From Bradyrhizobium sp. JYMT SZCCT0428 (GTDB taxonomy: Bacteria; Pseudomonadota; Alphaproteobacteria; Rhizobiales; Xanthobacteraceae), in the NCBI RefSeq assembly GCF_018131075.1, contig NZ_JAFCLS010000025.1:1-64000 (forward strand): a stretch of 64,000 nucleotides of DNA. The letters run 5' to 3'. Positions 8,537 through 14,992 of the stretch are shown here, one piece after another; position 1 is the stretch's first letter; the number at the start of each line of letters is the position of its first letter. The position numbers were made by a program, and so were the translations under genes. The notes under the pieces are model-generated. The model was given only the letters and a program-made list of their open reading frames with translations. It was not told where the DNA came from and searched no databases.

Positions 8537-10209
8537 TGCCGTACTCCTAGCCGTACATCGATCTTCAACTGCCACTCCTCGCCGGTCGGCACGTAGTAAC
8601 CCCAAGGTCGGCGCCCAGTCGCACCCCCTGGCTTCAATTGCGGCGAACGTGCCTGTTTGTTTGGCCTGATCATCTCGCTTATGCGCTCGTTGAGCACTTC
8701 GTCGTACTCTCTGGGCTCTCCAACATCCTCAATTCTCTGCGCCTCGCCGATATCTAGGACCGTACCGTTTAAGGGGAGCCGTCTCCGCGGCCCGAACATT
8801 TCCACACACGCCTTGCCAAAACTGACCTCACTTACGGGACGCAGCCCCTGCTGCCTGCAAAAACCGCTGTAGGCGGTGCGCAGGTCTTCGGATGCGATCA
8901 GCTTGCTCAAATCGTGCGGGGCTGGCCCATATTGCCCCTGGACCCCAATCACCGCGTCTGCAACCACGCATGCCTGTGCCCACTGAGACACGCTGTCACC
9001 GCTCATGCGTTGCTGCTCGGCAGTCTCCGCTGTCTTGATGGTCATGCGAGGGTGCCAACTCCCCAATCGCAAATTCAGCAGCAGCCATAAAAACTCGCTC
9101 GTGCCGCCGTCGTCGAGGTCTCGATAAAGCGCGTCAAAATAAAATCCGTCGCCAACGTGTTCATTGCTCACGTCGTAGACGACATAGCGGCGATCCCGAA
9201 CGCCGGCCGCAACGGCATGATCGTGGTTCGTAGTGGCGATAACTTTCAGGTGGTTTGGAACTTGACGGCAACTGCCAAACTTGCGTTCGATTTGAAGTAC
9301 GTCGCCAGTGACCATCGACTTCATTTTGTCGGCAGACTTCAAGTCTCCTGCGAACAGGATTTCTTCGGCGAGCACAAAACATGCCGTTTCAAGCCAGTCG
9401 GTGAAGCGGCCGAGCAGACGATCCTTGTCGTCGACGAGATAACCATGCTGGTCAAAGACATCGAGCATTACCTTGCCAACCGTGCTCTTGCCGGTGCCTT
9501 GTTCGCGGCTTTTCAACACGAGCACGACACCAGCGTGCTTGGCCGGGTTTTGCACGGACCAAGCAAGCAAATGCATCAAGTACCTGAATTTTGGCTTGTC
9601 GCGTCTGCAGACTACCCTGTGCAGATGCCGTAAGAACCGGCGCTGCTTTTGCCATCCTTTGCGGGCGCTGACACCGAAGCCGCGCCAGAGATTGAATTCG
9701 TGCGGGCCAGCTGTGCCGCCGGGCTTGAAAACGAGTTCCCGCTCGTGCCGCTGCGAACTCTGTTTCCAATATGTCTCCGCCGGCGCCGGCTTTGCGACAC
9801 CACGCCGGACAAAAATATTCTGAACCTCTAGCTTGAACTGTTCGTTCGGGGTGAACGTCGCCGATCCATCGTCGTTGATGCGAAAGATCGCGGTCTCCTG
9901 TTTGCTCTTGCCGATGAAGAAGTGTGCATTTAGCAGCGCGATTGCATTCGCCTCGGAGTAACTGCCGCCTTTTAAAAGTGGGCGGTTAACTGCCGGCGGC
10001 GAAGTGGCGTCGAGCGCACTGCTGCTCGTGAGCACAGATGCGAGGTTCTCGAATCCTTCTGCCGGGGCTGAAATCAATTCAGATTTTGCGAAGAGGCCGG
10101 CAATCAAACTATCAAAGGGAGCATGTTGCTGTACTTGGTCAGCAAGCAGCGCTGTTCTGGGGGACTTCTGCGCAGCGACGGCTATGGAACGGAAGGGACT
10201 GGTCGTCAT
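8533..10209 (-). CDS. Phage/satellite D5-like SF3 helicase (DUF5906 type)
   Basis: ATG 10209 (MTTSPFRSIAV) overlaps the upstream stop by ATGA. The 558-aa product carries GVVLVLKSREQGTGKSTVGK at about residues 225-245, a Walker A P-loop; an acidic Walker B-like segment ACFVLAEEILFAG; a sensor-like LKVIATTNHDHAVA; and an arginine-rich GVRDRRYVVYDVS. This order is that of D5/DUF5906 superfamily-3 helicases used to start replication of phages, plasmids and P4-like satellites. No primase active site is obvious in the N-terminal 200 residues. The C-terminal part (VSEVSFGKACVEMFGPRRRL) looks like the winged-helix domain found behind such helicases. Confidence 0.8.
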   Translation of the reverse strand: MTTSPFRSIAVAAQKSPRTALLADQVQQHAPFDSLIAGLFAKSELISAPAEGFENLASVLTSSSALDATSPPAVNRPLLKGGSYSEANAIALLNAHFFIGKSKQETAIFRINDDGSATFTPNEQFKLEVQNIFVRRGVAKPAPAETYWKQSSQRHERELVFKPGGTAGPHEFNLWRGFGVSARKGWQKQRRFLRHLHRVVCRRDKPKFRYLMHLLAWSVQNPAKHAGVVLVLKSREQGTGKSTVGKVMLDVFDQHGYLVDDKDRLLGRFTDWLETACFVLAEEILFAGDLKSADKMKSMVTGDVLQIERKFGSCRQVPNHLKVIATTNHDHAVAAGVRDRRYVVYDVSNEHVGDGFYFDALYRDLDDGGTSEFLWLLLNLRLGSWHPRMTIKTAETAEQQRMSGDSVSQWAQACVVADAVIGVQGQYGPAPHDLSKLIASEDLRTAYSGFCRQQGLRPVSEVSFGKACVEMFGPRRRLPLNGTVLDIGEAQRIEDVGEPREYDEVLNERISEMIRPNKQARSPQLKPGGATGRRPWGYYVPTGEEWQLKIDVRLGVRQ

Positions 10210-10865
10210 TGCAGTGTTCCATCGTCGCCGGGAATGCATGCAGGGAGGTCGAAGTCCTTCACCAGTCGATGGTCGGCACCTAGATCGATTCGAATTACGA
10301 ATCTCCCTCCGGCTGAGGTCGATTTTTCGGGCGAGCTACAAGCAACCTGGCGCAGTTCCTTTGCGGCTTCGATGCGGTGCCGGGGGGAAATCGCCTCGTT
10401 GTGCAGGATTTCGCTGAGGACGGACGGCGTATTGGCGAAGTGCCGCTGGGCGGCCTCTCGCGCTGCCTCACCATTGTGAATACGCCGTTCTCGTTCAGCT
10501 TTGATCGCATCCAAGAGCGGTGCATTCTTGCTCAGCTGAGACCACCTGTGCTCATCTAAGCCCCAAGTTTCCTTCAGCTCTTGGTCCGACCGCAAACCTT
10601 CGATATTGCGTACACAGTCCGTAACAAAGTCGGCATTGATTTCATCCCCGAGGTCGACGTTGTTGCCGAGGATGCGAAGGTGCTCGACCTCACTTGCGCC
10701 GGCAGCCTGAACCGTCCCGCGAGCCGCAGAAATAGGGCCGTCGCCAGATGATCCAACGTTGGCGCTGACGGTTAGCCCTTTTGGGTCAGCCCAATCGCCC
10801 GTAATATTTTCTCTAGGCGGGCTTTGGTGGACCGATCGCAGACTGGCGGGACCCTGCTTGCTCAT
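10206..10865 (-). CDS. Small-terminase-like / DNA-binding protein of the island
   Basis: ATG 10865 (MSKQGPASLRS) overlaps the alpA stop by ATGA. The 219-aa product has a helical central part (LKETWGLDEHRWSQLSKNAP, ERERRIHNGEAAREAAQRHF) followed by LSEILHNEAISPRHRIEAAK, a layout like small terminase subunits that read out a helix-turn-helix and then oligomerise. The N-terminal 60 residues and the C-terminal tail look disordered. Being sandwiched between alpA and the helicase favours a role in replication control or packaging of the element. The family call is tentative. Confidence 0.5.
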   Translation of the reverse strand: MSKQGPASLRSVHQSPPRENITGDWADPKGLTVSANVGSSGDGPISAARGTVQAAGASEVEHLRILGNNVDLGDEINADFVTDCVRNIEGLRSDQELKETWGLDEHRWSQLSKNAPLLDAIKAERERRIHNGEAAREAAQRHFANTPSVLSEILHNEAISPRHRIEAAKELRQVACSSPEKSTSAGGRFVIRIDLGADHRLVKDFDLPACIPGDDGTLQ

Positions 10866-11122
10866 GGCGTCCGCCCGGCACTCCCGCATGCCCTCCTCTC
10901 CGCCCGATCCGAAGTGGAAAGGATCCGTGGGCCAAGTTTTTCAAGAACCCAGGCATCAAGGTCATCCGGGCAATACAGCGGCACGCGGTTTAGGCGTCGA
11001 AAAGGTGGGCCCCCGCCGACACACGCCAGTTTGGCGAGCGTGGCCGGCGCTCGGTCTAAGCCGTAGTTTTCATGCAGATAGGCCGATGCTTGCTTCCGGC
11101 GGAGAAATCTCTGAGTGGTCAT
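10862..11122 (-). CDS. AlpA-like / excisionase-type HTH regulator
   Basis: The 86-aa product reads MTTQRFLRRKQASAYLHENY, then APATLAKLACVGGGPPFRRL and VPLYCPDDLDAWVLEKLGPR. This is the winged-HTH pattern of AlpA/MerR-like 'HTH_17' proteins: R-x-x-x-A-A-x-Y-L helix, recognition helix, GGGPPF turn, and Y-x-x-x-D-L-D-x-W second strand and helix. In phage satellites AlpA switches on the integrase and helicase genes. It is the promoter-proximal gene of the ATGA-coupled row, and an inverted repeat lies directly at its start. Confidence 0.75.
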   Translation of the reverse strand: MTTQRFLRRKQASAYLHENYGLDRAPATLAKLACVGGGPPFRRLNRVPLYCPDDLDAWVLEKLGPRILSTSDRAERRACGSAGRTP

Positions 11123-11170
11123 ACGTCACCAAAGTCTGGGAATGCCCGGCGATAGGCGGGCGGTGACGTA
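11122..11170. promoter_or_regulatory. Inverted repeat at the alpA start, candidate operator
   Basis: TACGTCACC (11122-11130) and GGTGACGTA (11162-11170) form a perfect 9-bp inverted repeat spaced by 31 bp, touching the alpA start codon. The right arm is also part of a GACGTACGTC palindrome (11165-11174). It lies between alpA and the integrase gene end, in a position expected for control of alpA. Confidence 0.45.
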
Positions 11171-11280
11171 CGTCGTACTCGGCAATGGTTAGTTAAGGGT
11201 TAGAAAGGAACGGTTTGGTAACCATATTGTGAGCGGACGGGCGATTCAGGCGTTGCAGCCGAGTTTACCAATTCGGGAGT

Positions 11281-12558
11281 TCAAGCGGGACTGGCGCCGC
11301 CTACTCCGTAACGAAGTGGGATAATTTCAGCCTTTGTTTTTCCGTTGAGCGCAGAGGCGATGCGAGCTGCAACCCGATCGGCCGCAGCGACCAGTGCTGA
11401 GTCAGGCATGTGAGCGTACCGCGCGGTAATTCCCGGAACGGAGTGTCCCAGAAGTCCGGCAATAGTCAGTTCCGAAAAGCCCATCTCTGCCGCGGTGGCC
11501 GCAAAGGAATGCCGGAGCACGTGGACAGTGACGCCGGATAGGCCGGCCTTCAAGCAGATGCGCCTCAATATTTTTGGCAGGCCAATCAGATGGCCGTCAC
11601 CGTGAGAGGCGGGGAAGATCCAAGGACAACCGTCCCGTACGGGCCGTGCCGCTATAAGTTCCAAGGCTTTCTTTCCGATCGGCCGAAGTTGTGCGCCGCT
11701 CTTTGTGTCCTCAAAGCGTATGCATCCGGCGCGGCTGTCTACCCATGAGCGGCGAAGCCCTAGGCATTCCATGCGACGCAAACCCGTCAACAAGAGTAAA
11801 CGAATCGCCGACAGAGCAATTGCGTTCCCACCCCTAGCCTCGGCTTCGCGGATCGTCTGGCCGAGCTTGGCCATTTCCTCGATTGTCAGAAATCGTCGCT
11901 GTTTACGATCCGGTGGCTTGATTACGCCGCGCGCGGGATTTTCCTTGATGAGTTTGAGGGACCTTCTGGCGTATTCGAGGATCGTTGCCATCATTCCCAA
12001 TGTGCGAGCGGCCACACCGGCACCTCCGGTGGCGACACCTCCGCGACCTTCCGTCTTGCGAGGCTTCGCGGTCTTGCCGGCGATGATGTCTGCCTTCATC
12101 CGTTCGATATCGGCGGTGGTCAGGCTGCGCACCGTAAACCGACCGATGAGCGGCTTTACATGGGTCTCAATCCTGCTTTGGTCCGCTGCCCAGGTGGATG
12201 GTTTGATCCGACCCTTAGACCCGGCCACGTACACGTCGCATAACTCTGAGACCGTCACGGCGCCGCGTACAGCATGACGTTCGGCCGACGGATCGCTGCC
12301 CTTGGCCGCCGCCCTAAGGGCGTCGCTGGCGAGAGTGCGTGCCTCGTCAGGCGTTAGCGTGCCGACCTTCCCGATCACGAGGCGGCGCGTTCGCCCCTCC
12401 TTGTTGCGATACTGCACCAAATAAGAGGCGGCGCCGCTCGGCTTCATTCGAATGCCAAACCCCTTCAGGGCACCGTCGCCGGCGTCCCAATGGAAAATGT
12501 CCTTACCACTCCGATCCGGTCGAAGCGCATCAACGGCACGCCTAGTAATCTTGGGCAC
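11281..12558 (-). CDS. Tyrosine recombinase / integrase
   Basis: The 425-aa product has the N-terminal DUF4102 arm-binding domain (MPKITRRAVDALRPDRSGKD ... FGIRMKPSGAASYLVQYRNK ... IGKVGTLTPDEAR), a SAM-like core-binding domain (VTVSELCDVYVAGSKGRIKP) and the catalytic domain. The catalytic residues are visible: Arg in LLTGLRRMECLGL, the H-x-x-R box in HVLRHSFAATAA, the second His in GLLGHSVPGIT and Tyr in ARYAHMPDS. Length is normal. Its 5' end points at the tRNA-Gly fragment 190 bp away, as expected for an integrase that uses the tRNA 3' end as target. Confidence 0.93.
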   Translation of the reverse strand: MPKITRRAVDALRPDRSGKDIFHWDAGDGALKGFGIRMKPSGAASYLVQYRNKEGRTRRLVIGKVGTLTPDEARTLASDALRAAAKGSDPSAERHAVRGAVTVSELCDVYVAGSKGRIKPSTWAADQSRIETHVKPLIGRFTVRSLTTADIERMKADIIAGKTAKPRKTEGRGGVATGGAGVAARTLGMMATILEYARRSLKLIKENPARGVIKPPDRKQRRFLTIEEMAKLGQTIREAEARGGNAIALSAIRLLLLTGLRRMECLGLRRSWVDSRAGCIRFEDTKSGAQLRPIGKKALELIAARPVRDGCPWIFPASHGDGHLIGLPKILRRICLKAGLSGVTVHVLRHSFAATAAEMGFSELTIAGLLGHSVPGITARYAHMPDSALVAAADRVAARIASALNGKTKAEIIPLRYGVGGASPA

Positions 12559-12575
12559 CGGGGGCTCCTACGGTT

Positions 12576-12629
12576 GCTTCCCCAGCGCCGTGAATATTTC
12601 GGGGAAGCGAGGGGGAAGCGCGGGGAAGC
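12576..12629. repeat. GGGGAAGC repeats, candidate integrase arm sites
   Basis: GGGGAAGC occurs in direct orientation at 12601, 12612 and 12622 and inverted at 12576-12583. Direct copies are 10-11 bp apart, one helical turn, so they face the same side of DNA. They lie just upstream of the integrase start (12558), where arm-type sites are usual. Confidence 0.5.
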
Positions 12630-12700
12630 AACAATAAGTAGAAGCTATAAATTTCCGGAACCCCTCGTCAATTAGAATAGCTCTTAATAATCAATAGCTA

Positions 12701-12736
12701 GTAAGCTTCGGTAACCTCGGGTAACCAACGGTAAGG
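12701..12736. repeat. Four GTAA repeats at exact 10-bp spacing beside the attachment core
   Basis: GTAA starts at 12701, 12711, 12721 and 12731; the middle two are GGTAACC. The exact helical phasing next to the tRNA fragment suggests binding by integrase, excisionase or IHF-type factors. One further GGTAACC is present at 11217-11223, on the other side of the integrase gene. Confidence 0.5.
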
Positions 12737-12746
12737 GCATGACCCT

Positions 12747-12795
12747 AACCTTGCCAAGGTCGGGGTCGAGGGTTCGAGCCCCTTCGCCCGCTCCA
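12747..12795 (+). other. Attachment site: 3' half of tRNA-Gly(GCC)
   Basis: From the anticodon loop TTGCCAA (12751-12757, anticodon GCC) the sequence is a good 3' half of tRNA-Gly: anticodon stem GGTCG, variable loop, T-arm GGTTCGA, acceptor CGCCCGC and discriminator plus CCA through 12795. The 5' side does not fit: there is no D-arm and the left anticodon stem (CTAACC) mispairs. This is the signature of the displaced half of a tRNA target site after integration. The crossover probably lies in the anticodon stem-loop. Confidence 0.85.
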
Positions 12796-12824
12796 AGATT
12801 TCTCGCATGCCAAAGCAATGATCG

Positions 12825-12859
12825 AACGACAAGCCGCCGTCAGGCGGCTTTGTCGTTTG
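12825..12859 (+). terminator. Hairpin downstream of the tRNA-Gly half
   Basis: AACGACAAGCCGCC pairs with GGCGGCTTTGTCGTT (one bulged T) around a GTCA loop. It probably terminated the original tRNA-Gly transcript; the T tract is short. Confidence 0.5.
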
Positions 12860-12988
12860 TGGTGGCGGGCGACCTGCCGCCGCGGCCTGCTTCTTTCCAC
12901 CGAACCTGCATGCCATCTTCCGGTACCAAGGATTGCAGCGTCGTATTGTGCCACGCCGCAAGGATCGTGACGCAAGCGGGGCTGACAA

Positions 12989-14275
12989 TTGTTCGAACGT
13001 GGATATCGGCAGCGCCTCGAGGCGGACCTCGTCAAATGGGTCGCAGAGGGCGTGATTTCGGGCGACGCGGCCCATTCCATCCGAAAGGCGCGATTTGGCG
13101 AAGAGGCGGTATCGCGCCTGCCCGCCATCTTCGCGATGCTTGGCGCCCTGATGCTGGCGGCCAGCGTCAGCGCCTTTGTTGCCGCCAACTGGCAGGAGAT
13201 TCCACGCCTGGTCAGGCTGGTCGGCATTCTCACGCTGATTGCGGCCTGTTTTCCCGTTGCCCTGCTACTCGGCCGACGCGCGATTCCCTGGGGTGCCGAT
13301 GCCGCCGTGACGTTCGCCACGCTCTGCTTTGGCGCGGGCGTGGCGCTGGTCGGCCAGATGTATCATCTGCCGGGCGACTGGCCGGCTGGCGCGATGCTGG
13401 TGGCGATCGGCGCGCTCATCGCGGCCGCGTTGACGGGCAAGAGCGGGCCGCTGGTGATTGCCTTTGCGGCGATGACGGCCTGGTCGTTAGGAAGGTTCGA
13501 CGACGCGGAATGGCGCGAAATCCACTGGCCTTTTTTCCTGCTGTTCGTTCCGGCGTTTGCGTTGGCGCTGGGCCGCGAAAATCGCCTGGTGGCGCATGCT
13601 GCAGCTCTGGCGCTGGGCGTCTGGCTGGCCACAATGATGTGGGCGCCGGCGGATCGCCTGATCCATGGCGGCATTGCGTTCGCGGTAGCCTACATCGCGA
13701 TCGGGCTGCTGGCGCTGGACCGGGACTGGCCCGCCGAGTTCCGGGCGCTCTTGCCATGGGGCGGCTGGGCCTTCGGCGTGTTTCTCTGCTTTGAAATCGA
13801 ACTCATCCTGGAAAAATCAGAACGCTTCGCGCACGCCATCGATGCGCATGTCGGCCTTGGCTATGCCGCGGCGGTGCTCGCGCTGGCGGCCCTCGCGGTA
13901 CTGGCGCGGGACAGGGACAAGGGGCGGCTTGTGATCATCGCGGCCTGCGCCATTGGCTTGACGATTCCGCTGATGCTGGCGGGCGGCCCCGCAATTCCGA
14001 GCCGCGTGCTGATTCCCATCGCCGTGCTCGTCAGCGCGGTGGCCTTGATCGCAGGTGGCCTGCTGGTTGGCTTGCGGACATTTGTCATGGTCGGCTACGC
14101 GGTGTTCGGCGTTTCGATATTGATCCTGCTCTGGCGCACGGTCGGCACATTGCTCGACCAGTCCCTGTTCTTCCTTGCAGCCGGTGTCGTGCTGCTGGGC
14201 CTCGCCCTGGGGGCGCGCAAACTCGCAAGCTGGTCAAGACATGCCAATGAGCAACCCTCAGGGAGTGCAGCCTGA
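12989..14275 (+). CDS. DUF2157 domain multi-pass membrane protein
   Basis: The 428-aa product opens MFERGYRQRLEADLVKWVAE with a cytoplasmic helical segment (GVISGDAAHSI), then about 11 hydrophobic helices from LPAIFAMLGALMLAASVSAF onward. DUF2157 proteins have exactly this layout; their function is unknown. I use the TTG at 12989; no better ATG in the same frame fits the conserved N-terminus. The stop overlaps the start of the next gene (TGATG), so it forms a pair with the GDYXXLXY protein, a common partner of DUF2157. It is the first chromosomal gene after the island boundary. Confidence 0.8.
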   Translation: MFERGYRQRLEADLVKWVAEGVISGDAAHSIRKARFGEEAVSRLPAIFAMLGALMLAASVSAFVAANWQEIPRLVRLVGILTLIAACFPVALLLGRRAIPWGADAAVTFATLCFGAGVALVGQMYHLPGDWPAGAMLVAIGALIAAALTGKSGPLVIAFAAMTAWSLGRFDDAEWREIHWPFFLLFVPAFALALGRENRLVAHAAALALGVWLATMMWAPADRLIHGGIAFAVAYIAIGLLALDRDWPAEFRALLPWGGWAFGVFLCFEIELILEKSERFAHAIDAHVGLGYAAAVLALAALAVLARDRDKGRLVIIAACAIGLTIPLMLAGGPAIPSRVLIPIAVLVSAVALIAGGLLVGLRTFVMVGYAVFGVSILILLWRTVGTLLDQSLFFLAAGVVLLGLALGARKLASWSRHANEQPSGSAA

Positions 14276-14886
14276 TGAGTACCGTCGACAGCCTGATCGG
14301 GCGCGTGCCGTTGCTCCCGCGCTACATTCTCGCCGTGCTGCTGCTCTGCGGACTGATCCTCGCGATGGTCTATCAACGCGCGGAAATATTGCGAAACGGC
14401 CAGGAAGTCCGGCTCGAGATCGTGCCGGTCGACCCGCGCGACCTGTTTCGCGGCGATTACGTCATTCTCGATTATCAAATCTCGTCAGTTGACTTGCCAA
14501 AGGACGCAACGAGCGAGTTCAAACGGGGACAAAAAGTATTCGTGACCCTGCGGCCCGACGAGACCGGCAAGGCGAGGGCGGTCGCGATCTCATCCGAGCG
14601 GCCGGCGGTGTCCGGCGCGGATATCGTCATTCTGGGCAAGGTGGACGCGGGATCGGTCTGTCCGCCCAACGAGGCGGGGCTCAGGGTCTGCAAGCCCGGA
14701 ATCCGCGCCGCGCTCGTGAAATACGGGCTCGAGAGCTATTTCGTACCGCAGGGCGAGGGCAAGAAAATCGAGACGACCGAAAAGGCGCGGCTCGAGGTGG
14801 TCGCGGCTGTGACGCCTTCCGGCCAGTCTGCGATCAAGCGTCTGCTGATCGACGGCAAGCCCGTCTATGCCGAGCCGCCGTATTGA
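14275..14886 (+). CDS. GDYXXLXY domain membrane-anchored protein
   Basis: The 203-aa product has one N-terminal membrane helix (PRYILAVLLLCGLILAMVY) and then the family signature RGDYVILDY at about residues 61-69, within PVDPRDLFRGDYVILDYQIS. The periplasmic part contains two cysteines (GSVCPPNEAGLRVCKPG). The family is of unknown function and is typically encoded right after DUF2157, as here with a 1-nt overlap. Confidence 0.85.
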   Translation: MSTVDSLIGRVPLLPRYILAVLLLCGLILAMVYQRAEILRNGQEVRLEIVPVDPRDLFRGDYVILDYQISSVDLPKDATSEFKRGQKVFVTLRPDETGKARAVAISSERPAVSGADIVILGKVDAGSVCPPNEAGLRVCKPGIRAALVKYGLESYFVPQGEGKKIETTEKARLEVVAAVTPSGQSAIKRLLIDGKPVYAEPPY

Positions 14887-14992
14887 CGGGCGGCGCCCTG
14901 CCCGCGATATGCTTCTCTATTCGAAGAGAACGTGGCAACCTCTAGTACCGTAGGTTGCATGTTCAATTCATGCCGCGGGCGAGGCATGTCCC

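Larger units (their letters stand above)
1..12795. mobile_element. Right-hand part of an integrated genomic island / satellite-like element
   Basis: The right boundary is defined by a tyrosine integrase (11281-12558, minus) followed by a 3' half tRNA-Gly at 12747-12795. Everything to the right reads as ordinary rhizobial chromosome. Genes to the left are mostly hypothetical, minus-strand, often overlapping by ATGA, and the stretch about 3400-7400 is visibly richer in A+T than the chromosome after 12800. Because only the 3' half of the tRNA is at this end, the intact tRNA-Gly and the other attachment site should be left of base 1, so the full size is unknown. The part at 1-2000 (ABC binding proteins, IHF-like) could belong to an older or composite island; I cannot separate them. 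Confidence 0.75.
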
